Origin: Candidatus Acidiferrales bacterium
Lineage (GTDB): Bacteria; Acidobacteriota; Terriglobia; Acidiferrales; UBA7541
Direction: 5' to 3'
Assembly (NCBI GenBank): GCA_035934015.1
Contig: DASYYH010000011.1
Coordinates: 423,116 to 487,115, forward strand
DNA: 64,000 nucleotides
Shown: positions 52,721 to 60,543 of the stretch, one piece after another
Layout of the letters: every line of letters starts with the position of its first letter
Position numbering within the stretch: the stretch's first letter is position 1
Program-made: the position numbers and the translations under genes
The notes under the pieces: model-generated
Databases searched by the model: none
What the model was told of the DNA's origin: nothing
The model's input: the letters and a program-made list of their open reading frames with translations, nothing else

Positions 52721-54871
52721 TCAGCTAGCAGCTTCCGCAGCCGATGCCTGGCCACCGTTTGTTTGCTCAGGAGTCTTTTGCTTTTCGCGAGCCTCCCGCA
52801 ACAGAGCTTTGCGGCTCAGTTTGATCTTATTGCCTTCGATGGCGAGAACCTTCACCATCACTTGATCGCCTTCCTTGAGCGCATCGCGCACGGAGCGGAT
52901 GCGTTGTTCGGCAATCTCACTGATGTGCAGAAGTCCATCCGTGCCCGGAAAGAGCTCAACGAATGCACCAAATTCGGCGATACGGACCACTTTGCCGAGA
53001 TAAGTCTTGCCAATTTCAGCGGTGGCAGTAACCATGCGAACGCGATTGAGAGCCTCTTCTGCAGCCTTGCCGTTGACGCCGAAGATGTGCACCGTGCCGT
53101 CGTCGAGGACGTCGATTTTGCATCCGGTCGCCTCAGTGATCGCACGAATATTCTTGCCGCCGGGTCCGATCAGGTCGCGGATTTTGTCCGTAGGAATCGT
53201 GAGTGTGGAAAGATGTGGTGCGTAGACGGAAATCTCAGTGCGCGGGGAGGAAATCGCGGCTTCCATTATGTCGAGGATCTCCAGTCGTGCCTTGCGCGCT
53301 TGTGCGAGCGCCTCGCGCATCATGGCGATGCTGACCCCGGTGACCTTAATATCCATCTGCAGCGCGGTAATTCCCTGCCGCGTGCCCGCAACTTTGAAGT
53401 CCATGTCGCCGTAATGATCCTCCGCACCGGCGATGTCGGTGAGAATCGCGTACTTATCGTCTTCAACGACCAAACCCATTGCGATACCGGCGCACGGTGC
53501 CTTAATCGGCACGCCGGCATCCATCAGTGCGAGACAGCCACCGCAGACGGAAGCCATCGAGGACGAACCGTTCGACTCGAGAATGTCCGACACGACACGG
53601 ACCGCATACGGGAACTCCGCCTCCGATGGAATGAGGTTTGCAAGCGCACGCTCGGCCAATGCGCCGTGGCCGACTTCGCGACGACCTGGTCCGCGAAGCA
53701 TTTTCACTTCGCCGACAGAAAACGGAGGGAAATTGTAATGCAGCATAAAGCGTTTGAAGACGTCTTCCTCGAAGAGCAGATCGAGGCGCTGCATGTCGTC
53801 TTTCGTGCCGAGCGTGACCGTTGCGAGGGATTGCGTTTCGCCACGCGTGAAAAGTGCCGAGCCATGGACGCGAGGTAACAAACTGATTTCGCAAGTAATT
53901 TGCCGAATTTGATCGAATGCGCGAGCGTCCGGTCTGCGGTGTTTCTTGACGACATCATCGCGGAAAATGCGTTCGCGGAGCCGTTCAAACGCACGAACAG
54001 CCAGTTTGCGTTTGTCGTTTTCTTCCTCGGGGATAGCTTCCAGCATTTCCTTTTCGATTGTGGAAACGCGAGTATAGCTTTCGAGTTTGGGGTACCTCGC
54101 GGTATCGAGCGCGTCATGCAGGCGTTCGCCATACTTTGACTCAATCTGCTTGGCGAGCGCCTCGTCGAATGCTGGTGGCGTGACCTGCGCCTTTTGCGGC
54201 TTGATCACGTTGTGAAGTTCGCGGATTGCACCAATGATCTTCTTGATTTGCTCGTGTCCGAAGGCAAGCGCATCGGCGACAGTTTCTTCAGAAACTTCGA
54301 GCGAGCCGGCCTCAACCATCACGATAGCTTCTTCCGAACCCGCCACAACAATATTGAGCAGACTCGTTTTCTGTTCGGCGACTGTCGGATTGACGGTCAA
54401 GCGGCCATCGAGTAAACCGACGCGCACGGCGGCGATAGGATTGTTAAAAGGAATGTTCGAGCAATAAAGCGCAGCGGAAGCCGCGGTAACGCCGAGGACA
54501 TCGGGGTCGTTCTCGCTGTCGGCAGAAAGCACCATGCTCACGATTTGCGTTTCGGTTGACCAGCCCTCTGGAAAGAGCGGACGGAGCGGACGGTCAATCA
54601 GCCGCGAAACAAGAATCTCGCGCTCGGTCGGCCGGCCTTCCCGCTTGAAAAACCCGCCGGGAATTTTCCCGGCGGAGTAGGTGTACTCGCGATAATCGAC
54701 AGTTAACGGGAGAAAATCCTTTTCAGTTGCTTTGCTATCCATGCACGCGGTCGACAAAACGACCGTGTCGCCATAACGAAGCACAACGGCTCCGTTGGCT
54801 TGACGGGCCATCTTGCCCGTCTCGAAACTCATCTGGCGTCCGCCAATTTCCACACTAGTTTGATGTGCCAT
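52721..54871 (-). CDS. pnp: Polyribonucleotide nucleotidyltransferase (PNPase)
   Basis: A 716-residue 3'-5' phosphorolytic RNase of the degradosome. Two RNase PH domains (residues about 10-140 and 310-545; FFKREGRPTEREILVSRLIDRPLRPLFPEGW and ALFTRGETQSLATVTLG), a KH domain (DLIGPGGKNIRAITEATG, near residue 565) and an S1 domain (GKVVRIAEFGAFVELFPGTDGLLHISEI, near residue 630) are in order, with a short acidic/Ala tail. Family length is about 690-720. AAGGTGA precedes the ATG. It follows rpsO, the classical rpsO-pnp arrangement in which PNPase often controls its own message. Confidence 0.97.
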   Translation of the reverse strand: MAHQTSVEIGGRQMSFETGKMARQANGAVVLRYGDTVVLSTACMDSKATEKDFLPLTVDYREYTYSAGKIPGGFFKREGRPTEREILVSRLIDRPLRPLFPEGWSTETQIVSMVLSADSENDPDVLGVTAASAALYCSNIPFNNPIAAVRVGLLDGRLTVNPTVAEQKTSLLNIVVAGSEEAIVMVEAGSLEVSEETVADALAFGHEQIKKIIGAIRELHNVIKPQKAQVTPPAFDEALAKQIESKYGERLHDALDTARYPKLESYTRVSTIEKEMLEAIPEEENDKRKLAVRAFERLRERIFRDDVVKKHRRPDARAFDQIRQITCEISLLPRVHGSALFTRGETQSLATVTLGTKDDMQRLDLLFEEDVFKRFMLHYNFPPFSVGEVKMLRGPGRREVGHGALAERALANLIPSEAEFPYAVRVVSDILESNGSSSMASVCGGCLALMDAGVPIKAPCAGIAMGLVVEDDKYAILTDIAGAEDHYGDMDFKVAGTRQGITALQMDIKVTGVSIAMMREALAQARKARLEILDIMEAAISSPRTEISVYAPHLSTLTIPTDKIRDLIGPGGKNIRAITEATGCKIDVLDDGTVHIFGVNGKAAEEALNRVRMVTATAEIGKTYLGKVVRIAEFGAFVELFPGTDGLLHISEIAEQRIRSVRDALKEGDQVMVKVLAIEGNKIKLSRKALLREAREKQKTPEQTNGGQASAAEAAS

Positions 54872-55091
54872 TCCAATTCACCTTCTGCGTCCGGTATGCC
54901 GGAGCGTTTTCACGTTACAGGAGAAAATTCCTGCTTTTCAGGAAGAGATCACAGTTGAGGAGCATAAAAAAGGCTACGCGCTTGCGGAATAAGGTTTGCG
55001 CACACAATTACCCACGCGGCCCCACAAGTCAATTCGATGCGGAGAAGGTACTTCCGGATGGGAGTGCAATCGGCTTTCTGAATAAGCCGTC

Positions 55092-55352
55092 CTATTTGCG
55101 CAAACTAAGTCTCTCGACAATCTCGCGGTACCGATCTGGGTCGCGGCGATTCAGGTATTCCAAAAGCCGACGGCGGCGATTCACCATCATAATGAGGCCG
55201 CGCCGTGAAGAATGATCCTTTACGTGGGATTTGAGATGCGTGGTCAAATAGCTGATGCGTTCACTGAGAAGTGCAATCTGCACTTCCGGAGAACCGGTGT
55301 CCTTCTCGGCCCGCCGGTATTGCTCGATGACGCCTATTTTGGCCTCGCTCAA
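55092..55352 (-). CDS. rpsO: 30S ribosomal protein S15
   Basis: An 86-residue protein. The core [70 protein letters not shown] is S15 throughout, including the 16S helix 22 binding residues. The frame is open to a GTG at 55376, but the TTG at 55352 has a perfect AGGAGG eight bases upstream and gives the usual S15 length (86-89). A 220-nt gap to pnp holds no clear terminator, so read-through into pnp is likely. Confidence 0.96.
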   Translation of the reverse strand: MSEAKIGVIEQYRRAEKDTGSPEVQIALLSERISYLTTHLKSHVKDHSSRRGLIMMVNRRRRLLEYLNRRDPDRYREIVERLSLRK

Positions 55353-55520
55353 CTCAATTCCCTCCTGAATCTCCACACCCTGCTCTAAGCGTTGTCTCTT
55401 CCGTGTCCCAAAAAGCGTAGCACAGATGAACGCAAGTTTAATAGAAGAATTTTATTTTTTCATGATTCAGATGGTGTTGCCGCCGAAAGCATAACTTCAC
55501 GGCCAAAAGTGCTGGACCGG

Positions 55521-56132
55521 TTATGTATGCTTCCCGTTGACGAGCGCCAGAAATTCGTCGCGCGTCTGTTTGTTCTCGCGGAATGCACCCAGCATGGCGC
55601 TGGTCACTGCGGACGAGTGCTGCTTCTCAACGCCGCGCATAACCATACAAAGATGCTTCGCTTCGATAATGACGCCGACTCCCTGCGGACTAAGCTTCTG
55701 CTGAATGGCTTCGGCGATTTGGTTGGTCAGGCGCTCCTGAATCTGCAGGCGGCGGGCGAACATGTTGACCAAGCGCGCAATCTTGCTCAGACCTATGACT
55801 TTCTTTGATGGAATGTAGGCAACATGGCATTTTCCGAAGAATGGCAGCAAGTGGTGCTCACAGAGACTGTGCACTTCGATGTCTTTGACAACCACCATCT
55901 CGTCATAGCAGACGCTGAACGTCGCGCCATTCAGCAATTTGTCGGAGTCTTGCCGATAACCGCTCGTCAAATAGCGCACGGCCTTCTCAAAACGCTCAGG
56001 CGTGCGGCGCAGACCTTCCCGATGGGGATCTTCACCGAGCAAGACGATCATGCGCCGAACGAGATCGGCAATCGTTTCTTCACCGGCTCCTGCTAAACGT
56101 ATGGTTTCCGTTTCGGTGATTTCTTTGCTCAT
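55521..56132 (-). CDS. folE: GTP cyclohydrolase I (FolE, type IA)
   Basis: A 203-residue enzyme that makes 7,8-dihydroneopterin triphosphate from [37 protein letters not shown] holds the zinc Cys and His and the active-site residues, and [18 protein letters not shown] the second zinc Cys region's neighbours. AAGGAG lies 5 nt before the ATG. It follows two PTPS-family genes (gap 14 nt), suggesting a dedicated pterin or deazapurine pathway rather than folate alone. Confidence 0.95.
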   Translation of the reverse strand: MSKEITETETIRLAGAGEETIADLVRRMIVLLGEDPHREGLRRTPERFEKAVRYLTSGYRQDSDKLLNGATFSVCYDEMVVVKDIEVHSLCEHHLLPFFGKCHVAYIPSKKVIGLSKIARLVNMFARRLQIQERLTNQIAEAIQQKLSPQGVGVIIEAKHLCMVMRGVEKQHSSAVTSAMLGAFRENKQTRDEFLALVNGKHT

Positions 56133-56146
56133 TTAAACTCCTTGGC

Positions 56147-56563
56147 CTACTCGTGCTCATCAACAGTATATTCAAAGCTGTTCTTCGCCGTTTCTTCGAT
56201 CCGCACGCGCACAAGGCATGCATGTGGAAAACCAGAAAGCCGGCGAAAGATTACACGACAGAGATTCTCCGTCGTTGGGACGCAATCGCGAAATTCTGGG
56301 ACCTCTTCGTTTAAGTACACATGATCAAAATGGTCGAGCACTTTCTCTCGAACAAACCTGTCGAGGTCCGCGAGGTTCGCGATCATTCCTGTCGCTCGAT
56401 TTACCGGTCCGCGAACGCCCACTTCGACCGTGTAATTGTGCCCGTGACTATGAGGATTTGCGCACTTGCCAAAAATCTTGGCATTCTGCTCGTGCGTCCA
56501 TTCCGGACGAAATAGCCGATGCGACGCCGGAAACGAATAGCGGCGATTCAGTGAGAGCTTCAC
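56147..56563 (-). CDS. 6-pyruvoyl-tetrahydropterin synthase family protein (second in tandem)
   Basis: A 138-residue protein starting at GTG 56563, which overlaps the upstream stop (GTGA) and has GAGGA seven bases before it. YSFPASHRLF holds the first zinc His, and GKCANPHSHGHNYTVEV the catalytic Cys five residues before His-Gly-His. This Cys-x5-HGH spacing is that of eukaryotic PTPS, not the Cys-x3-HGH of E. coli QueD. LDHFDHVYLNEEVPEF and PTTENLCRVIF complete the family pattern. It is only moderately similar to the tandem neighbour, so the copies have probably diverged in role. Confidence 0.9.
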   Translation of the reverse strand: MKLSLNRRYSFPASHRLFRPEWTHEQNAKIFGKCANPHSHGHNYTVEVGVRGPVNRATGMIANLADLDRFVREKVLDHFDHVYLNEEVPEFRDCVPTTENLCRVIFRRLSGFPHACLVRVRIEETAKNSFEYTVDEHE

Positions 56564-56973
56564 GCGCTGTTCCTCACACAATCCACGAATAGATCCGGAG
56601 ACTCATACAAGCGAATCCGATCCAATCGACCGTGATGGATCTTGGGCTCAAGGATTTGCCATAGCGCAGATGCGATTTCCTCGCACGTCGGGATCTTGCC
56701 AGCGAGCTCCGGCACTTCGTAATTCAAGTGGCGATGATCCAGGCGCTGCATGACTTCACGGTCGAGAATTTCCTTGAGTTCCTTCAGATCCAGAATCATT
56801 CCAGTTTCCGGGTCAGGCTCGCCGGCGATTGTCACTTCCACAACATAATTGTGCCCATGGCCGTGCGGATTGTTGCACTTTCCAAAGACTCGGCGATTCT
56901 CTTCAGGGGACAGGTCGGGATTGTGATAAAAGTGCGCGGCAGAAAATTCGAGTTTTCGCGTGATGCGCATCAT
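56560..56973 (-). CDS. 6-pyruvoyl-tetrahydropterin synthase family protein (first in tandem)
   Basis: A 137-residue protein: ITRKLEFSAAHFYHNPDLSPEENRRVFGKCNNPHGHGHNYVVEV, with the Cys-x5-HGH motif, then GMILDLKELKEILDREVMQRLDHRHLNYEVPELAG and IPTCEEIASALWQIL. All three zinc His residues and the catalytic Cys are present. The ATG overlaps the GT2 stop by ATGA. With folE in the same operon it may make 6-pyruvoyl-tetrahydropterin or carboxy-tetrahydropterin. Which of the two PTPS copies serves queuosine and which another pterin cannot be told here. Confidence 0.92.
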   Translation of the reverse strand: MMRITRKLEFSAAHFYHNPDLSPEENRRVFGKCNNPHGHGHNYVVEVTIAGEPDPETGMILDLKELKEILDREVMQRLDHRHLNYEVPELAGKIPTCEEIASALWQILEPKIHHGRLDRIRLYESPDLFVDCVRNSA

Positions 56974-57989
56974 GGTTCTTTAACGAGATATTTTCTCCCC
57001 TTCCAGGTCACCTCACCGCGATTATATTTGCATGAGGAAGCGCCCATTGCCACAGCGTAGAGAATAACCGCTGGTACGTAGTATAGGATGAACCACAGGG
57101 AATAACGATTCGCGGTTAGTTCGCGACTGTAGAGGGCATGCCTCACCAGGAGATCAGTGAATCCGATTACTACAAGCCACCTGCCAAGCTCGCCGCTTAG
57201 CAGCAGTCCAGTCCCGATTAGAGCTACGGCGAGCCAAGGAACGATTTTCAAAAATTCTTGCAATATTGCGCTGCGAGTTCCACCGAGCAGAAGGTAAAGA
57301 TTTTTCGTCCAGCCTTCCCACATGGGGCGCAAGCCTCGGTACATTCGCGTGCGAGCGATTCCCTTTCCGGTTGCAAAATAGAGGTGCAATCCGGCCTGCT
57401 TGATCCGGTGCGCCAAAGCGACATCTTCGAGCACAGAACTTGCGACGGAACGGTGCCCTCCTATCTGCTCGTACGCATCGCGGCGAATAAGCAAGAACTG
57501 GCCGTTTGCGGCAGCATCTGCCAGAGAAGGATTATTTACACGCGCGAAGCTAAATTTTCTCGAAAGCCGGCAATAGATAAACGGAATCAAAGCGCGCTCG
57601 GCGAAAGTCTTGGTGATCTGTTCGGGAGAATACGAAACGAGCGCCGCGTCGTGCGCGCGAACATCTATAAGAGCGCGATGCGCCGCTCCAAGAAGAAGAA
57701 CCGTGTCTGCATCGGTGAACAAGAGCCATTCGCTGCATGCCGCCTGAGCACCAGACCAAGCGGCAAAGTTCTTGCCAAGCCAGCCATCAGGAAGTGTATC
57801 CGCATCGAGAACTTTCAATTGCGGTTGGGTTTTCGAAAGGCCACGCAAAATTTCGCCTGTGCGATCCGTCGACGCGTCATTGACGATGATAATCTCGGCG
57901 ATTTCTGGCTGTGCAGCGAGGCTCGTTACGCATGCCTCGATATTCGCTTCTTCGTTGCGCGCCGGTACGATTGCAGAGATTTCAGGCAT
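56970..57989 (-). CDS. Membrane glycosyltransferase family 2 (HpnB/CrtQ-like)
   Basis: A protein of about 339 residues. EISAIVPARNEEANIEACVTSL opens the GT-A fold, with IIIVNDASTDRTGEILRGL, the DXD-type LLFTDADTVLL near residue 95 and LEDVALAHRIKQAGL (the acidic catalytic region) near residue 190. Three or four C-terminal helices follow residue 240. This layout is like hopanoid-associated HpnB and other polyprenyl/carotenoid GT2 enzymes. The ATG at 57989 begins the domain; the frame runs to 58046. No hopanoid gene is seen nearby, so the acceptor is open. It is translationally coupled to the PTPS gene. Confidence 0.83.
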   Translation of the reverse strand: MPEISAIVPARNEEANIEACVTSLAAQPEIAEIIIVNDASTDRTGEILRGLSKTQPQLKVLDADTLPDGWLGKNFAAWSGAQAACSEWLLFTDADTVLLLGAAHRALIDVRAHDAALVSYSPEQITKTFAERALIPFIYCRLSRKFSFARVNNPSLADAAANGQFLLIRRDAYEQIGGHRSVASSVLEDVALAHRIKQAGLHLYFATGKGIARTRMYRGLRPMWEGWTKNLYLLLGGTRSAILQEFLKIVPWLAVALIGTGLLLSGELGRWLVVIGFTDLLVRHALYSRELTANRYSLWFILYYVPAVILYAVAMGASSCKYNRGEVTWKGRKYLVKEP

Positions 57990-58060
57990 CGCTATGCGAT
58001 GAGAGAAAGAAATGGAGCTGGTCAAGCAAAACAACCCAAGACTCATGAAAAATATATCAC

Positions 58061-58071
58061 ACTGGTATAAA
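58061..58071 (+). promoter_or_regulatory. Extended -10 before the thioredoxin-like gene
   Basis: TGG-TATAAA (58063-58071) lies 20 bp upstream of the start at 58091, leaving a leader of about 12 nt that includes AAGGCG. No -35 is obvious, as is common with TG-N extended -10 promoters. Confidence 0.35.
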
Positions 58072-58090
58072 ATGTTAATCCAAGGCGAAA

Positions 58091-58612
58091 ATGAAAAGGA
58101 AAATCCTAAGTGGAATTATGCTGGGAGCTGTCGTCGGGCTGCTGATTTTGTTTGCTATGCCCAGTTACAAGTACGGCGAGGCGAGTCCAGCAGGATCCAT
58201 GGCAAAACCATTTTCGTTTGAATTGAATGGGAGCCCGGAACAACTTTCCGATTTGCGCGGGAAGGTTGTCGTGCTCAATTTCTGGGCGACATGGTGCCCA
58301 CCTTGCGTAGAGGAAACGCCTTCTCTGGTCGCGCTACAACGTGAAATCGGCCCGAAGGGCGGCGTAGTGCTAGGCATCAGTGTCGACAGCGATGCACAAG
58401 TTTATGCGCAATTTCTGCAGACGAATGGAATCGACTATCCGACCTACCGCGACCCAGACTCGAAAATACCCTCGGAATACGGCACTCTTGTTTATCCCGA
58501 AACGTACATTATCGATCAGCGAGGAAAAATCGCCCGCAAGCTCGTCGGAGCGCAGGATTGGATGAGCCCCGAAATGACGGCGTACCTTAAGTCCCTTCTC
58601 GGCAAGAACTAG
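58091..58612 (+). CDS. TlpA/ResA-like membrane-anchored thiol-disulfide oxidoreductase
   Basis: A 173-residue protein. An N-terminal signal anchor (residues 5-24, ILSGIMLGAVVGLLILFAM) is followed by a thioredoxin-fold domain with VVLNFWATWCPPCVEE (Trp68, Cys69, Cys72), GVVLGISVDSD and a cis-Pro region in YPETYIIDQRGKIARK. The Cys-Pro-Pro-Cys site and the position are typical of periplasmic reductases for cytochrome c maturation or other exported proteins. It precedes the copper operon by 84 bp and could supply reduced thiols to it, though it has its own promoter-like element. Confidence 0.92.
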   Translation: MKRKILSGIMLGAVVGLLILFAMPSYKYGEASPAGSMAKPFSFELNGSPEQLSDLRGKVVVLNFWATWCPPCVEETPSLVALQREIGPKGGVVLGISVDSDAQVYAQFLQTNGIDYPTYRDPDSKIPSEYGTLVYPETYIIDQRGKIARKLVGAQDWMSPEMTAYLKSLLGKN

Positions 58613-58652
58613 TCTTGCACGGGCGTGGCCTTCTTAGTCGCGGTGCGTCCCT

Positions 58653-58682
58653 TTGACATAGGGGGAGGGGGTATGTTATTTT
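58653..58682 (+). promoter_or_regulatory. CsoR-type operator overlapping the copper-operon promoter
   Basis: TTGACA (58653-58658) and an AT-rich -10 (about 58676-58682, TTATTTT) surround CATA-GGGGG-A-GGGGG-TATG (58657-58675). The G-tracts flanked by an inverted CATA/TATG match the style of CsoR/RcnR operators. Bound repressor would block RNA polymerase; copper would release it. Confidence 0.7.
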
Positions 58683-58696
58683 AGTTTCGAGGAAAA

Positions 58697-59053
58697 ATGC
58701 TTTCGATGAAAAACGAGCACGACAGGCGCGCCGAATGTGGCTGCGAAACCAAAATACGCGGGAGGAAAGCTGTCGCTGTCGACCCTGAGATCCGACGCAC
58801 AAACTTGAAGAGACTGCGGCGAATTGAAGGGCAGGTGCGCGGTTTGCAGAAAATGGTCGAGGCGGACCGTTATTGCGCCGACATTCTTGTGCAGATTTCA
58901 TCAGTGCAAGAAGCGCTGCGCGGAGTGGGGCGAAATCTAATGAGGAACCACCTGCGACACTGTGCGACCGATGCTATTCGCAAAGGCGGGGCGCGACATG
59001 CAGAGGCGGCGTACGATGAACTGCTTGACTTAATCTACAAGTATTCGCGATAG
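58697..59053 (+). CDS. csoR: CsoR/RcnR-family copper-sensing repressor
   Basis: A 118-residue all-helical repressor. After an N-terminal extension of about 30 residues rich in Cys/Arg (AECGCETK), the family core LKRLRRIEGQVRGLQKMVEADRYCADILVQISSVQEALRGVGRNLMRNHLRHCATDAIRKGG is complete. The Cu(I) ligands Cys (RYCADI), His and Cys (NHLRHC) are all present. AGGA precedes the ATG. The operator between -35 and -10 upstream implies autoregulation. It is the first gene of a unit with the outer-membrane-type protein and the copper ATPase. Confidence 0.93.
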   Translation: MLSMKNEHDRRAECGCETKIRGRKAVAVDPEIRRTNLKRLRRIEGQVRGLQKMVEADRYCADILVQISSVQEALRGVGRNLMRNHLRHCATDAIRKGGARHAEAAYDELLDLIYKYSR

Positions 59054-59066
59054 AGGAAAATTTCAT

Positions 59067-60533
59067 ATGTGGGCAAAGAAAGAATCTCGGTGCGGAAGGC
59101 GTCGGCCGCGGATCGTTTGTCGAATGGCCCCAGTTGCGCTGGCCCTTGCCGTTTCATTTTTCTCTCCCGCTGCGAAAGCGGGGCGGAGCTGTTTTTCGAA
59201 AAGCATGGGCGCGGATGAATGCACATTGCTATGTATGGGAAAACTGCCGAATGAAGACAGACTTAGCCCCGAGACAGCCGGGATCGCGAGTGAAATTATG
59301 AAGCAGAATGCCTCAATAACCAGCATGAAGGGCATGACAATGCTTCTGCCGGCGGCTGCGGAATTGCTGATGCAAGAGGCTTCGGGAACAAGCATGAATC
59401 CGCTCTCTGCGCCTATGCCAATGCGCATGCTCTCGCGTGGGAACTGGAATTTGAATTTTATGGGCGATGCATTCGTAACGGACACGCAGCAATCCGGTTC
59501 GCGAGGCGCCGACAAACTTTATTCCACGAACGTTTTCATGGGATCTGCGGAGCATGCTGCTGGCAGCGGCGCTTTCGTTTTCGATTTGATGCTTAGCTTA
59601 GAACCGACGACCATCACCGATCGAGAATACCCTCTACTTTTCCAAACTGGTGAGACTGCCTATGGTGAACCAATTGAAAACGGTCAACATCCGCATAATT
59701 TTGTGATGGGAGCCGGCGTGCACTACGCGCGGCCCTTGGGCGAAAATGCAATTGTTGAAGCATATTTCGCGCCAGTGGGCGATCCCGCGCTCGGGCCCGT
59801 CGCGTACCCACACCGCGCTTCCGCGGCCGAAATTTCGCAAGCCCCGATCGGCCATCACTGGGAGGATTCGACCCACATTTCATACGAAGTTGCGACGATC
59901 GGTGTGAAATACAAAATTGTACGCCTCGAAGCGAGCGGCTTTCATGGAGGCGAACCAAATGAAAATCGCTGGAACGTTGGAGCTGGCGTGATGGACTCGT
60001 GGTCAACTCGGTTGTCCGTATTTCCAACGCGGAATTGGGCGGCGCAGGTTTCTATCGGAAGGCTGATGCAACCGGAAACTCTTGAGCCGGGAGATGTCGT
60101 ACGCACCACAGCATCTGCGGAATATTCGCGGCCCATGGAACGCGCCGACTGGTCGACGAGTTTCGTTTTCGGGCGCAATCACAATACCTTAACTGACTTG
60201 GGCACAAATGCATTTTTGCTTGAGTCGGTATTTCCACTCACTGAAAGAAATTTTCTGACGGGACGCTGGGAATCCGTCGATAAAGATGAATTGTTTGCTG
60301 CGGAGCCGGCCATCGAGCAGCAGTTGCAAGATACGGCGGGCATGACGACATTCCGTATCGATGCCTACACGCTTGGCTATACGCACTATTTTCCGCTCTT
60401 GCCTTCCCTCGAAACCGGCATCGGGGCAAATTTCTCAACGTACACGCTACCTACGGCAATCGTTCCCTATTACGGCGCACATCCTCTGAGGGTGAATTTC
60501 TACCTACACTTTCAGCTCAGGCCGAACAGGTGA
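59067..60533 (+). CDS. Putative copper-linked outer-membrane beta-barrel protein with Met-rich N-terminus
   Basis: A 488-residue protein. A signal peptide-like start ([27 protein letters not shown], residues about 15-40) is followed by a Cys/Met-rich stretch to residue about 115, with many Met residues ([19 protein letters not shown]), which may bind copper. The rest is rich in alternating hydrophobic strands and ends in [10 protein letters not shown], so it is probably an outer-membrane barrel or a porin-like protein. It lies 13 nt after csoR and 10 nt before the ATPase. No named family was recognised. A CopB-like copper binding or efflux role in the outer membrane is inferred from position and Met content. 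Confidence 0.72.
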   Translation: MWAKKESRCGRRRPRIVCRMAPVALALAVSFFSPAAKAGRSCFSKSMGADECTLLCMGKLPNEDRLSPETAGIASEIMKQNASITSMKGMTMLLPAAAELLMQEASGTSMNPLSAPMPMRMLSRGNWNLNFMGDAFVTDTQQSGSRGADKLYSTNVFMGSAEHAAGSGAFVFDLMLSLEPTTITDREYPLLFQTGETAYGEPIENGQHPHNFVMGAGVHYARPLGENAIVEAYFAPVGDPALGPVAYPHRASAAEISQAPIGHHWEDSTHISYEVATIGVKYKIVRLEASGFHGGEPNENRWNVGAGVMDSWSTRLSVFPTRNWAAQVSIGRLMQPETLEPGDVVRTTASAEYSRPMERADWSTSFVFGRNHNTLTDLGTNAFLLESVFPLTERNFLTGRWESVDKDELFAAEPAIEQQLQDTAGMTTFRIDAYTLGYTHYFPLLPSLETGIGANFSTYTLPTAIVPYYGAHPLRVNFYLHFQLRPNR

Positions 60534-60543
60534 TGCTCGACAA

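Noticed and set aside
52673..53878. A 401-codon plus-strand open frame
   Set aside because: It lies entirely opposite pnp, whose family match is beyond doubt; composition is typical of an antisense shadow.
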